DNA of 7,588 nucleotides from Thiomicrorhabdus sp. (GCA_021648185.1 JAKITH010000050.1:1-7588); one strand, 5' to 3'. Positions 1 to 7,072 are shown, counted from the stretch's first letter. Made by a program: numbers and translations. The notes: a model not told the origin generated them from the letters alone.

Positions 1-28
1 GCATTCTAACCAGCTGAACTACCGCTCC
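1..28 (-). tRNA. tRNA-Asp, 5' part only (cut by window edge)
   Basis: Read on the minus strand, the sequence begins GGAGCGGTAGTTCAG and runs through the acceptor 5' strand, the D stem and the D loop (AGCTGGTTA) to the closing GAAT. It matches the first 28 bases of gammaproteobacterial tRNA-Asp. The anticodon lies outside the window, so the Asp identity rests on the acceptor and D-arm sequence only. It starts 8 bases after the encoded CCA end of the tRNA-Val gene and is surely on the same precursor transcript. Confidence 0.85.
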
Positions 29-36
29 TAATTGTA

Positions 37-112
37 TGGTGGGTGATACTGGGCTCGAACCAGTGACCCTCGCCTTGTAAGGGCGATGCTCTCCCAACTG
101 AGCTAATCACCC
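37..112 (-). tRNA. tRNA-Val (anticodon TAC)
   Basis: This is a complete 76-nt tRNA with an encoded CCA end. On the minus strand the acceptor GGGTGAT pairs with ATCACCC, followed by discriminator A and CCA. The D arm contains AGCTCAGTTGGGAGAGC. The anticodon stem is TCGCC/GGCGA around loop CTTACAA, giving anticodon TAC (plus-strand 77-79), which reads GTA and other GTN valine codons. The T arm contains GGTTCGAGCC. No mismatch in the stems suggests decay. It is the first gene of a two-gene (or longer) tRNA transcript with tRNA-Asp. Confidence 0.97.
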
Positions 113-181
113 AATTAAACCTCTCTGATAAGCCACTCTAGCCCGCTTAATCAAAGTCTTTGTGCTTAATTGATGTGGCGT

Positions 182-209
182 ATTATAGAGTGATGTGAGA
201 GGTTGTCAA
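182..209 (-). promoter_or_regulatory. Strong sigma70 promoter for the tRNA-Val/tRNA-Asp transcript
   Basis: On the minus strand a perfect -35 TTGACA (204-209) and a perfect -10 TATAAT (182-187) are separated by 16 bp. The bases after the -10 are ACGCCAC, a G+C-rich discriminator of the kind found in stable-RNA promoters that respond to ppGpp; that regulation is inferred from the family, not shown. Transcription should start near 175, leaving a leader of about 60 nt before the tRNA. The leader contains a short perfect palindrome, CAAAG-T-CTTTG on the plus strand (152-162), flanked by two copies of GCTTAAT (145-151 and 164-170). Confidence 0.9.
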
Positions 210-212
210 TCT

Positions 213-238
213 AAAAAATGAAGTTTTCTTCATTTTTT
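213..238 (-). terminator. hupB terminator (AT-rich hairpin)
   Basis: A perfect 11-bp inverted repeat, AAAAAATGAAG - TTTT - CTTCATTTTTT, lies 17 bp beyond the hupB stop codon. The A run on one arm supplies the U run on the other, so it could work in either direction. The stem has only two G-C pairs, so termination may be only moderately efficient. The -35 of the tRNA promoter begins 4 bp further on. Confidence 0.7.
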
Positions 239-255
239 TTAAACCGTCTAATTAA

Positions 256-531
256 CTAACCGTTAACGGCTTCTTTAAGGGCTTTTCCTGCCGTAAACTT
301 AGGCACCTTAGCTGCTGGAATTTGCATCTCTGCACCCGTTTGAGGGTTACGACCTACACGTGCAGCACGATCACCTACTTTAAAGGTACCAAAACCAATA
401 ATGGCAACTGGATCGCCTTTGCTCATTGCGCTTGTAATGGCAGCAACGGTTGCTTCTAATGCTTTTGCCGCATCTGCTTTTGTTAAATCCGCACCTTCTG
501 CAATTGCACTTACTAACTCAGACTTGTTCAT
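256..531 (-). CDS. hupB: DNA-binding protein HU (beta-type)
   Basis: A 91-residue histone-like protein that binds, bends and compacts DNA without strict sequence preference and acts as a dimer in the nucleoid. It begins [20 protein letters not shown], the usual HU helical dimerisation region. It carries the family core GFGTF (46-50) and the DNA-binding beta arm with GRNPQTG (60-66), whose Pro63 is the residue that intercalates into the minor groove. The C-terminal helix ends [11 protein letters not shown]. Length is the family norm (about 90). The ATG at 531 is preceded by GGAG (538-541) at 6 nt. It lies downstream of lon, the standard gammaproteobacterial position of hupB, and that position plus the sequence favour HU-beta over HU-alpha or IHF. 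It has its own promoter in the lon-hupB gap. Confidence 0.97.
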   Translation of the reverse strand: MNKSELVSAIAEGADLTKADAAKALEATVAAITSAMSKGDPVAIIGFGTFKVGDRAARVGRNPQTGAEMQIPAAKVPKFTAGKALKEAVNG

Positions 532-629
532 TGTGTTCTCCGTAAAGTATTAATAATTTAATGAATAACCGCCCTATTTTGAACAGCTAGCCATTGAATT
601 TTATAGTGACCACGAATTGGGCTTTAGCA

Positions 630-659
630 TTTATAGCAACCAACCCTAGACAGTGTCAA
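630..659 (-). promoter_or_regulatory. Sigma70 promoter for hupB
   Basis: On the minus strand a perfect -35 TTGACA (654-659) is followed after 18 bp by TATAAA (630-635), a 5/6 match to the -10. The predicted leader is about 90 nt. A second TATAAA occurs at 600-605 but lacks a recognisable -35. This promoter lets hupB be expressed independently of lon. Confidence 0.75.
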
Positions 660-674
660 GAAAATAAAGGGTTT

Positions 675-702
675 TAAGGCAAATTAATGACGATTTGCCT
701 TA
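675..702 (-). terminator. Hairpin overlapping the lon stop codon, weak terminator candidate
   Basis: A perfect 10-bp stem, TAAGGCAAAT / ATTTGCCTTA, encloses an 8-nt loop that covers most of the lon TAA and the preceding His codon. On the minus strand the following bases are AAACCCTTTATTTTC, not a clean U run, so it may be a weak terminator or an mRNA 3'-end stabiliser. The hupB -35 starts 16 bp beyond it. Confidence 0.45.
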
Positions 703-3110
703 TTTTCAGCTATTTTTGTCGATTCTGCTCCTTTAAGCACAGCATCCTCTAGCTTTTTTTCTAACGGCATTTCTAATGGAATCGGTTGCTTCACTAACGC
801 TAATTTAAACACTTCATCCACCCATTGAACAGGACGAATATCTAACTGAGACTTAACGTCTTCTGGCACATCAGCCAAATCTCGAACATTATCTCTCGGA
901 ATCAATACCATTTTAATCCCTCCACGTAGCGCAGCCAATAACTTCTCTTTAAGGCCTCCAATAGGAAGCACCTCACCTCTGAGTGTAATTTCTCCTGTCA
1001 TCGCTACATCGGAACGTACGGCGATATTGGTAAAGACAGAGGTAATGGCGGTACAAATGGCGATTCCTGCACTGGGGCCATCTTTTTTAATGGCACCTTC
1101 TGGAAAATGTAAGTGCAAATCAAACGATTCATAAAAATTGCCTTCCAAGCCTAATGCGGCAGAACGACTGCGAATGACACTCATTGCCGTTTGAACCGAC
1201 TCCTCCATAACACTGCCTAGCTGCCCCGTGCTTGAAAGCTTGCCTTTACCCGGCATAGCGGTGGCTTCAATTCTTAATAGGTCTCCCCCTACTCGCGTCC
1301 ATGCTAAGCCCGATACCTGCCCAATACGATTCTCTTTGTCCGCAAGGCCAATACGATAGCGCGCCACCCCTAAATAATCCTCTAGCGCTGCTGGTGAGAC
1401 GGTAATTTTGCCTTCTACCTCATTCGTCACTAGTTTTTTCACCGTTTTACGGCATATTTTGGCCAACTCTCTGGCCAATAAGCGTACCCCAGCTTCTCGG
1501 GTATAACACTGAATAATCTCTTGAACAGCTTCTGAGGTGATCTCCAGCTCCCCTTTTTTCAAACCATGGTCTTTTTCGGCTCGCGGAAGCAAGTGCTGCA
1601 TGGCGATTTTTAGTTTTTCAGGCTCTGTATAGCCGGATAAATTAATGACCTCCATTCGATCAAGTAACGCTTCTGGAATGTCCATTGAGTTTGACGTTGC
1701 AATAAACATGACGTCAGATAGGTCATAGTCCACTTCCAGATAATGATCATTAAACGCCGCATTTTGCTCAGGATCCAACACTTCTAATAAGGCTGAAGCA
1801 GGATCGCCACGCATATCACTCGACATTTTGTCGATCTCATCCAATAAAAACAGCGGATTTTTAGTGCCTGCCGTCTTCATTTTTTGAATAATTTTACCGG
1901 GCAGTGCGCCAATATAGGTTTTGCGATGACCGCGAATTTCTGCTTCATCGCGTACACCACCTAAAGACATGCGCACATACTTACGATTGGTAGCTTCTGC
2001 AATGGCACGCGCCAAAGAGGTTTTTCCCACACCTGGAGGTCCCACCAAGCATAAAATAGAACCCTTCATTTTGCGCACACGCTTTTGAACCGCAAGATAC
2101 TCAATAATGCGCTCTTTTACCTTATCAAGGCCATAGTGCTTCGCATCTAAAAATGCTTGACTCTTATTCAAGTCCTTTGAAACACGACTCATTTTTTTCC
2201 ACGGAATATCTAACAACCAATCTAAATAGTTACGAACCACCGTCGCTTCTGAAGATTGTGCTGGCATCATTTTCAGTTTTTTAAGCTCCGCTTCTGCTTT
2301 TTCTTCCGCTTCCTTGCTTAAGCCTGCCTCTTTAATGCGCTGAGCAATTTGTTCAAACTCACTGACGGCTTCATCGCCTCCCGCGAGTTCGCTGTGAATG
2401 GCTTTTATTTTTTCATTTAGGAAGTAATCACGTTGTGTCTTGTCCATCTGTTTTTTAACACGCGTGGTAATACGGTGTTCAGACTCTAACAACTCTAGCT
2501 CGACTTCAACCATGGTTAACATGCGTTCTAATCGTGCACTCGTAGCGGTAATTTCTAACAACTCTTGTTTATCCGCGACCTTTAAATTGAGGTTAGCGGA
2601 AATTAAGTCCACCATTCGATCGGGTTTTTCCTCTTTTTGAACCGAGGATTTTACTTCTGATGGAATTTTTTTATTCAATTGTGCAAACGCAGCAAAACGC
2701 GTACGAAGGGTACGAATCAAAGCTAAGCTTTCTACAGAGTCCTCATCAACCGAAATGGCTTCTTGAATATCACCCAATAAAACAGGCGCATCATCCATTA
2801 AAGCCATCAGTTCAAAACGCTGAACCCCTTCCACTAACACCTTAACCGTGCCATCAGGCAACTTAAGAAGCTGTAAAATATTCGCCATGGTTCCAATCGT
2901 ATACAACTCCTCTAAAGAGGGGTTATCCAGCTCTGGCGACCTTTGAGTAATTAAGAAAATCTGTTTATTTCCTTTCATCGCTTCATTTAAGGTCTGGATG
3001 GATTTTTCACGTCCAACAAACAGAGGCATCACATTTCCAGGAAATACCACCACATCTCTTAAAGGAAGCACCAATACATTCATTTCCATACTCACTTTAC
3101 TAATATCCAT
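684..3110 (-). CDS. lon: ATP-dependent protease Lon
   Basis: A cytoplasmic homohexameric AAA+ serine protease that unfolds and degrades misfolded and short-lived regulatory proteins. With the start chosen here it is 808 residues (E. coli Lon 784). The N-terminal substrate domain opens with [11 protein letters not shown] (15-25) and FVGREK (31-36). The ATPase domain has Walker A GPPGVGKT (357-364), a pore loop with TYIGALPG (Tyr399), Walker B LFLLDEID (420-427) and a sensor-2-like GVR (541-543). The protease domain has the catalytic Ser680 in KDGPSAG and Lys723 in GGLKEK, each one residue from E. coli S679/K722. A charged tail of roughly 25 residues extends past the usual end. The frame runs upstream to a GTG at 3209, but the ATG at 3110 is the only start with a good ribosome site, AAGGA (3116-3120) at 5 nt, and it gives the family N-terminus. 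It is separated from clpX by a terminator. Confidence 0.96.
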   Translation of the reverse strand: MDISKVSMEMNVLVLPLRDVVVFPGNVMPLFVGREKSIQTLNEAMKGNKQIFLITQRSPELDNPSLEELYTIGTMANILQLLKLPDGTVKVLVEGVQRFELMALMDDAPVLLGDIQEAISVDEDSVESLALIRTLRTRFAAFAQLNKKIPSEVKSSVQKEEKPDRMVDLISANLNLKVADKQELLEITATSARLERMLTMVEVELELLESEHRITTRVKKQMDKTQRDYFLNEKIKAIHSELAGGDEAVSEFEQIAQRIKEAGLSKEAEEKAEAELKKLKMMPAQSSEATVVRNYLDWLLDIPWKKMSRVSKDLNKSQAFLDAKHYGLDKVKERIIEYLAVQKRVRKMKGSILCLVGPPGVGKTSLARAIAEATNRKYVRMSLGGVRDEAEIRGHRKTYIGALPGKIIQKMKTAGTKNPLFLLDEIDKMSSDMRGDPASALLEVLDPEQNAAFNDHYLEVDYDLSDVMFIATSNSMDIPEALLDRMEVINLSGYTEPEKLKIAMQHLLPRAEKDHGLKKGELEITSEAVQEIIQCYTREAGVRLLARELAKICRKTVKKLVTNEVEGKITVSPAALEDYLGVARYRIGLADKENRIGQVSGLAWTRVGGDLLRIEATAMPGKGKLSSTGQLGSVMEESVQTAMSVIRSRSAALGLEGNFYESFDLHLHFPEGAIKKDGPSAGIAICTAITSVFTNIAVRSDVAMTGEITLRGEVLPIGGLKEKLLAALRGGIKMVLIPRDNVRDLADVPEDVKSQLDIRPVQWVDEVFKLALVKQPIPLEMPLEKKLEDAVLKGAESTKIAENKANRH

Positions 3111-3115
3111 TTGCA

Positions 3116-3120
3116 TCCTT
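3116..3120 (-). promoter_or_regulatory. Ribosome binding site that fixes the lon start
   Basis: On the minus strand AAAAAGGA precedes the ATG at 3110 with 5 nt between AAGGA and the start. Other in-frame starts are less suitable. The GTG at 3209 and the ATG at 3146 have no purine-rich site at the right distance, and the ATG at 3116 overlaps the AAGGA itself. ATGs at 3089 and 3083 have poorer sites and would shorten the N-terminus. Confidence 0.75.
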
Positions 3121-3156
3121 TTTAAGTCCAGCCCAGATTCACTCATAGAAATACGT

Positions 3157-3162
3157 ATTAGA
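3157..3162 (-). promoter_or_regulatory. Weak -10 candidate for lon
   Basis: TCTAAT on the minus strand matches 5/6 of the sigma70 -10. The best -35 at 16 bp is TATGCA (3 of 6 matches), so support is poor. No sigma32 heat-shock pair (CTTGAA with CCCCAT) was found by eye in 3111-3300, although lon is a heat-shock gene in E. coli. The true promoter of lon remains unassigned. Confidence 0.25.
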
Positions 3163-3187
3163 GTGCAAGCAATTGATGTGCATAGCG

Positions 3188-3238
3188 AATTCAAAAAAGA
3201 CAACGTCACCTTATTGGTGATGCGTCATTTTTTGAATT
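3188..3238. repeat. 51-bp imperfect inverted repeat upstream of lon
   Basis: The outer arms AATTCAAAAAA (3188-3198) and TTTTTTGAATT (3228-3238) pair perfectly over 11 bp. Inside, ACG (3203-3205) pairs with CGT (3223-3225) and TCACC (3206-3210) with GGTGA (3216-3220), with a 2-base bulge and a TTATT loop. It sits between the clpX terminator and the lon start and ends about 78 bp before the chosen ATG. There is no run of T directly after either arm, so it is not a classical terminator. It could be a protein-binding site, a leader structure if transcription starts upstream, or a second transcription barrier. Confidence 0.6.
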
Positions 3239-3302
3239 GGCTAGGCGCGTCAAGGGGTTATGCTATAAACGTATTTTCTATGTGTGGATTTGGGTTCAGC
3301 AT

Positions 3303-3331
3303 AAAGAAAAACCCAGACGTGCTGGGCTTTT
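3303..3331 (-). terminator. Intrinsic terminator after clpX
   Basis: On the minus strand CCCAG - CACGT - CTGGG forms a 5-bp G+C-rich stem with a 5-nt loop. After a one-base bulge, flanking AAAA/TTTT can extend it. It is followed by TTTTT CTTT. It begins 27 bp after the clpX stop, so clpPX transcription should largely end before lon. Confidence 0.85.
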
Positions 3332-3357
3332 AATGGTTCACTTCAAACAGGCCCTCA

Positions 3358-4608
3358 TCAAGCCTTTTTTGATTCACTCTCTTTATAAACCAGCAAGGGA
3401 GGTTTTTTACCTTGAATCACCGCTTTATTAATAACGACTTTTTCAATGTTTTTCAAGCTTGGTAAATCATACATCGTATCTAACAATAACTGCTCTAAAA
3501 TGGAGCGTAACCCACGCGCACCCGTTTTACGATTGATGGCCAGTTTGGCAATTTCGGTCAGGGCATCTTTTCTAAATTGTAACTCAGCTCCTTCCAGCTC
3601 AAACATTCTTTGAAATTGCTTAACAAGTGCATTTTTAGGTTCGGTTAAAATTTGAACCAATGCACTCTCATCCAGCTCTTCAAGTGAGGCGATCATTGGC
3701 AAACGCCCAACAAACTCAGGAATTAAACCAAATTTTATTAAATCTTCTGGTTCAATTTTTTGAAACTTTTCAGAGATAGACATTTTATTGTCTTCACCCT
3801 TAACTTCTGCGGAAAAACCGATTCCAACATTCGTTTCAATACGCTGTTCAATAATTTTACCCAGCCCTTCAAACGCACCACCCACCACAAATAATATTTT
3901 AGAAGTATCTACTTGAATCATATCTTGGTTAGGGTGCTTGCGACCTCCTTGAGGGGGAACCGAAGCAACGGTTCCTTCAATCAACTTCAATAAGGCTTGC
4001 TGAACCCCCTCTCCCGATACATCTCTTGTAATGGATGGATTTTCAGATTTACGAGTGATCTTATCAATTTCATCAATGTAAATAATACCGCGCTCTGCTT
4101 TTTCAGGGTCATTATCGCAACGTTGTAATAACTTTAACACAATGCTTTCAACATCTTCACCCACATAACCGGCTTCGGTTAACGTTGTTGCATCGGCAAT
4201 CGCAAACGGTACATCCAATAAACGCGCAAGGGTTTGTGCTAATAATGTTTTACCTGACCCCGTTGGACCAATGAGTAAAATATTACTCTTTGTGAGTTCA
4301 ACTTCGTCCTTTACATGCGCCTGTTGCAAACGCTTATAGTGATTATAAACGGCAACGGACAATACTTTTTTAGAGCGTTTTTGTCCAATGACATAATCAT
4401 CTAAAATAGCACTGATTTCATGCGGGGTTGGTAAATTATCCAGTTCAAACGGAGTAACACTCCCCTCACCAAACTCCTCTAGAAGAATATCATTACACAG
4501 ATCCACACATTCATCGCAAATATAAACAGATGGGCCTGCAATTAGCTTTCTTACTTCGTCTTGATTTTTGCCACAAAAAGAGCAATCTAAAGACACTTCT
4601 TCACTCAT
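3358..4608 (-). CDS. clpX: ATP-dependent Clp protease ATP-binding subunit ClpX
   Basis: A 416-residue AAA+ unfoldase (E. coli 424) that recognises tagged proteins such as ssrA-marked chains, unfolds them and threads them into ClpP. The N-terminal zinc domain has four cysteines, C9, C12, C31 and C34. The ATPase has Walker A GPTGSGKT (114-121), Walker B IIYIDEID (175-182), the substrate-gripping pore loop GYVG (147-150), the RKH loop (223-225) and sensor 2 in GARGLRS (363-369). The ClpP-docking IGF tripeptide is present at 263-265, so partnership with the adjacent ClpP is expected. The ATG at 4608 lies 11 nt after the clpP stop, and its AGAGGG site (4616-4621) overlaps that stop codon, which implies co-transcription and probably coupled translation. 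No anomalies were seen. Confidence 0.98.
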   Translation of the reverse strand: MSEEVSLDCSFCGKNQDEVRKLIAGPSVYICDECVDLCNDILLEEFGEGSVTPFELDNLPTPHEISAILDDYVIGQKRSKKVLSVAVYNHYKRLQQAHVKDEVELTKSNILLIGPTGSGKTLLAQTLARLLDVPFAIADATTLTEAGYVGEDVESIVLKLLQRCDNDPEKAERGIIYIDEIDKITRKSENPSITRDVSGEGVQQALLKLIEGTVASVPPQGGRKHPNQDMIQVDTSKILFVVGGAFEGLGKIIEQRIETNVGIGFSAEVKGEDNKMSISEKFQKIEPEDLIKFGLIPEFVGRLPMIASLEELDESALVQILTEPKNALVKQFQRMFELEGAELQFRKDALTEIAKLAINRKTGARGLRSILEQLLLDTMYDLPSLKNIEKVVINKAVIQGKKPPLLVYKESESKKA

Positions 4609-4619
4609 TGTATTACCCT

Positions 4620-5219
4620 CTATCTACTCTTTAAGACCGTATCAATTAAACCATAATCACACGCTTCTTGTGCACTCATAAAGTTATCACGATCTGTATC
4701 TTTTTCAATGGTTTTTAACGATTGGCCCGTATGCTCTGCTAACGCTTTATTGAGTCGACCTTTAATTTGCATAATTTCTTGTGCATGTATTTGAATATCG
4801 CTCGCTTGCCCTTGAAAGCCTCCCAAAGGTTGATGAATCATCACTCTGGAATTTGGTAACGCAAAGCGCTTACCCTTTTCACCCGCAGACAACAAAAAAG
4901 ACCCCATACTGGCCGCTTGTCCAATGCACATGGTACTGACATTAGGCTTAATGAAACGCATCGTATCATAAATCGCCATGCCTGCTGTTACGCTGCCACC
5001 TGGAGAATTAATATACAAATGAATGTCTTTATCAGGATTTTCAGACTCTAAAAAAAGCATTTGAGCAACAATTAAGTTCGCCATATGATCTTCCACTTGG
5101 CCCACTAAAAAAATAACCCGCTCTTTTAACAGTCTTGAATAAATATCATAAGAACGCTCTCCACGGCTGGTTTGCTCAATGACCATTGGAACCAATACAT
5201 TGTGAATCATGTTATCCAT
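4620..5219 (-). CDS. clpP: ATP-dependent Clp protease proteolytic subunit ClpP
   Basis: A 199-residue serine peptidase forming the 14-subunit degradation chamber used by ClpX (and ClpA where present). The catalytic triad is Ser104 in GQAASMGS, His129 in MIHQPLGG and Asp178 in DRDNF. The conserved [10 protein letters not shown] strand-turn is at 71-80. Mature ClpP should start at the VLVPMVIEQ segment, so the propeptide is only about 7 residues (MDNMIHN) against 14 in E. coli; subtracting 7 gives exactly S97/H122/D171 of mature E. coli ClpP. The start is less certain than the rest: the nearest AGGA is 13 nt before the ATG at 5219, and an ATG at 5210 (codon 4) is also possible. It forms a transcription unit with clpX. 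Confidence 0.97.
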   Translation of the reverse strand: MDNMIHNVLVPMVIEQTSRGERSYDIYSRLLKERVIFLVGQVEDHMANLIVAQMLFLESENPDKDIHLYINSPGGSVTAGMAIYDTMRFIKPNVSTMCIGQAASMGSFLLSAGEKGKRFALPNSRVMIHQPLGGFQGQASDIQIHAQEIMQIKGRLNKALAEHTGQSLKTIEKDTDRDNFMSAQEACDYGLIDTVLKSR

Positions 5220-5257
5220 ATTTTATATTTCATCCTAATTTTAAGGCTTTTAAAAGT

Positions 5258-5263
5258 ATCATA
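5258..5263 (-). promoter_or_regulatory. Candidate -10 for clpPX
   Basis: TATGAT on the minus strand (5/6 match to TATAAT) lies immediately beyond the U run of the tig terminator and about 38 bp before the clpP ATG. Any -35 would fall inside the terminator stem, and no good hexamer is seen at 16-18 bp. Only about 45 bp separate terminator and gene, so either this is a promoter (perhaps activator-dependent) or clpPX relies on read-through from tig. Confidence 0.35.
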
Positions 5264-5264
5264 C

Positions 5265-5320
5265 AAAAAAAAACTTAACGCTAAATCTAACACAAGATGG
5301 CCAGTTTAGCGTTAAGTTTT
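5265..5320 (-). terminator. Strong intrinsic terminator after tig
   Basis: A perfect 16-bp stem joins 5270-5285 and 5305-5320 (core AACTTAACGCTAAA / TTTAGCGTTAAGTT) around a 19-nt loop. On the minus strand it runs directly into nine U residues (5265-5273). It begins 21 bp after the tig stop and separates tig from clpPX. Confidence 0.92.
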
Positions 5321-5341
5321 AAGTGTTATTTGATCTGTGTG

Positions 5342-6652
5342 CTACGCCGCTGGCGAAATCACATCATCAAAAGACTTTGTTACTTCCGTTACTTTCGCTT
5401 CAGATAAAATCTTTTCGGCCACTTTTCCTTCGATTAAAATCGCTCGGATTTCATTTTTAGAATTTGGGTTCTCAGCATACCAACCAATCACCTCTGATGG
5501 ATCATCATAAGATGCAGCTTGATCAGCAATATAGGCATTAACATCGTCTTCCGTCGCTTCAAGATTGTGTGCTTTGATGATATCACCCAAAACAAGCCCT
5601 AATGTCACACGTTTTTTAGCTTCCGCTTCAAACTGACTCGCATCCATTTTAATGTCCGCTGGGTTCATCCCTTGTTGTTGCAAGTTTTGCGCCGCACGTT
5701 CCATTAAGTTCTTAGCTTCTTGATCCAATAATGATTTAGGCATTTGCACATCAACCATCTCTTCTAAAGAGTCTAAAACAGCCGCGCGGTTTTTACTCTC
5801 AACGGCACGCTCTAATTCTTTAACCATGTTACTTTTAATTTCTTCAATCAAAGAGGCTTCAGTACCATCTTCAACGCCAAATGATTTAACAAACTCTTCA
5901 TCAATTTCGGGCAACTCTTTTGTCATGACAGAGTGTACGGTAATATCAAATGTTACCGTATTCCCTTTCAAGTGCTCTGCACGATAATCTTCAGGGAAAG
6001 AGACTTCAATAACCTTCTCTTCTCCTTTTTTCATGCCTACAATTTGATCTTCAAATCCAGGAATCATTCGACCGCTTCCTAGCTCTAAAGGAACGTCTTC
6101 ACCTGATCCACCTTCAAACACTTCACCTTCCAGCTTTCCAACGAAGTCAATGATCACTTGCTCACCTAGTTTGGCTTTTTTATTACCATTCGCAGGCTTC
6201 CAAGCAGAACGCTGCTCACGCAAACGGGTAATCATTTTTGCGACATCTTCATCGGTCACTTCGGCGTTAATTTTTTCAACGCTGATGGCGCTAAATTCTG
6301 GCAATGTAATCTCAGGGTACACTTCAAAACGCGCAACAAAGGTAACTTCGCCGTCCGCATCTTTTAAGTCATCAAACGCTGGGAAACCTGCTACTTTTAA
6401 TTCTTCTTGATCCACTGCATCGTAAAATGCTTTCTGTAATGCATCACCCATTACTTCTTGTCTTACTTGCCCACCATGACGTTTTTTAACAACACTCAAT
6501 GGTACTTTTCCTGGACGAAAACCATCCATTTTAACTGTACGACGCACTTCATTTAAACGCTTTTCAATACTTGCATTTAAGTCGCCTGATGGAAAGGTGA
6601 CAGTCATTTTGTGCTCTAGGCCTTGTTCTGGTTTTTCTACAGTTACTTGCAT
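5342..6652 (-). CDS. tig: Trigger factor (ribosome-associated chaperone, FKBP-type prolyl isomerase)
   Basis: A 436-residue chaperone (E. coli 432) that docks at the ribosomal exit tunnel and shields nascent chains. The N-terminal ribosome-binding domain carries the signature GFRPGKVP (44-51), matching E. coli GFRKGKVP with Pro replacing the Lys of the FRK motif; FRP forms are known in other bacteria. The FKBP-like isomerase domain spans about 160-245, with IIDFVGKLEGEVFEGG and LGSGRMIPGFEDQIVGM. The C-terminal helical substrate cradle covers about 250-430. The ATG at 6652 has only a weak site, GAG at 8 nt. It is first in the tig-clpP-clpX-lon order but is followed by a strong terminator, so it is probably expressed on its own. 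Confidence 0.97.
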   Translation of the reverse strand: MQVTVEKPEQGLEHKMTVTFPSGDLNASIEKRLNEVRRTVKMDGFRPGKVPLSVVKKRHGGQVRQEVMGDALQKAFYDAVDQEELKVAGFPAFDDLKDADGEVTFVARFEVYPEITLPEFSAISVEKINAEVTDEDVAKMITRLREQRSAWKPANGNKKAKLGEQVIIDFVGKLEGEVFEGGSGEDVPLELGSGRMIPGFEDQIVGMKKGEEKVIEVSFPEDYRAEHLKGNTVTFDITVHSVMTKELPEIDEEFVKSFGVEDGTEASLIEEIKSNMVKELERAVESKNRAAVLDSLEEMVDVQMPKSLLDQEAKNLMERAAQNLQQQGMNPADIKMDASQFEAEAKKRVTLGLVLGDIIKAHNLEATEDDVNAYIADQAASYDDPSEVIGWYAENPNSKNEIRAILIEGKVAEKILSEAKVTEVTKSFDDVISPAA

Positions 6653-6688
6653 TTTAAAGTCTCAAAGTTCGTTTGTAATAAATTGACA

Positions 6689-6716
6689 GGATTAGGATCG
6701 AATTAATCCGCGGATT
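6689..6716. repeat. Overlapping palindromes upstream of tig
   Basis: AATCCGCGGATT (6705-6716) is a perfect 12-bp palindrome. It overlaps an inverted repeat GGATTA (6689-6694) - 9 nt - TAATCC (6704-6709), so the GGATT/AATCC unit occurs three times in 28 bp. If tig starts from the -10 at 6743-6748 the cluster lies in its leader, where the two pairings would exclude each other. It could also be a protein-binding site in the divergent gap. Confidence 0.5.
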
Positions 6717-6742
6717 CAGGTTTAACTAAAATTAGGCTCAAA

Positions 6743-6748
6743 ATTATA
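6743..6748 (-). promoter_or_regulatory. Candidate -10 of the tig promoter
   Basis: A perfect TATAAT on the minus strand, about 90 bp before the tig ATG. The hexamer 17 bp upstream is TTTTAT, a poor -35, and there is no extended -10 TG. It is the best sigma70 element in the divergent gap 6653-6860. Confidence 0.5.
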
Positions 6749-6811
6749 CTGATTTCAACGGCAAAATAAAAGGAAAACATATATAACTACTAAAATAGTG
6801 AATAAAAACAG

Positions 6812-6820
6812 TGTTAAAAT
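6812..6820 (+). promoter_or_regulatory. Extended -10 candidate for the small membrane gene
   Basis: TG-T-TAAAAT is an extended -10 (TGn plus a 5/6 hexamer) 40 bp before the ATG at 6861. No good -35 is visible at the right distance, which extended -10 promoters tolerate. The predicted leader is about 35 nt. Confidence 0.45.
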
Positions 6821-6860
6821 CTGCTAATCCAACTCTAACTGATTTAAAAGGAATAAAATC

Positions 6861-7064
6861 ATGCCCATTGAAAAACTAATCTTACTTCTTTCTGGCACAA
6901 TGGTATTACTAGGTTCCATTTTAACCCTTTACCATTCACCAATGTGGATCTACCTAACCGCCTTTGTGGGTGCTAACCTTTTATTTGCAGGCATCACAGG
7001 ATTTTGCCCTATGGTAAAAATACTCCGTAAACTGGGCTTCAAGCACGGTAAAGTATTTAAATAA
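6861..7064 (+). CDS. Small DUF2892 / YgaP-type transmembrane protein
   Basis: A 67-residue protein with two hydrophobic segments, about 5-24 and 28-47, separated by a short turn (HSPMW) and followed by a basic tail (KILRKLGFKHGKVFK). The motif around TGFCP (46-50) followed by a helix containing a KILRKLG segment is typical of the DUF2892 family, the membrane part of the rhodanese YgaP. I recognise it from the pattern, not from a search. It should lie in the inner membrane with the basic tail in the cytoplasm. Cys49 sits just after TM2. Its function is unknown; family members often occur near sulfur-metabolism or redox genes, but none is visible here. The start is well supported by AAGGA (6848-6852) at 8 nt. 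It is the only plus-strand gene in the window and stands alone, converging on the ABC-F gene. Confidence 0.85.
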   Translation: MPIEKLILLLSGTMVLLGSILTLYHSPMWIYLTAFVGANLLFAGITGFCPMVKILRKLGFKHGKVFK

Positions 7065-7072
7065 TTCCAAAA

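Noticed and set aside
152..162. Short palindrome in the tRNA leader as a terminator or operator
   Set aside because: An 11-base palindrome with one central base is too short to form a useful hairpin and has no U run. It is mentioned only as part of the leader.
2440..2845. Two plus-strand open frames of 66 and 61 codons inside lon
   Set aside because: They are antisense shadows of the strongly conserved lon coding frame, with no ribosome site and no recognisable protein features.
3248..3253. TTGACG on the minus strand as a -35 for lon
   Set aside because: No -10-like hexamer lies 16-19 bp downstream; the sequence there is the A-rich arm of the hairpin and reads AAATGA.
2998..3431. Overlapping plus-strand open frames across the lon-clpX gap
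   Set aside because: They run antisense through the lon 5' end, the 51-bp hairpin, the clpX terminator and the clpX 3' end. Composition follows those elements and not a protein.
6150..6410. Plus-strand open frame of 86 codons inside tig
   Set aside because: It lies entirely antisense to the FKBP-domain part of tig and has no ribosome site or family resemblance.
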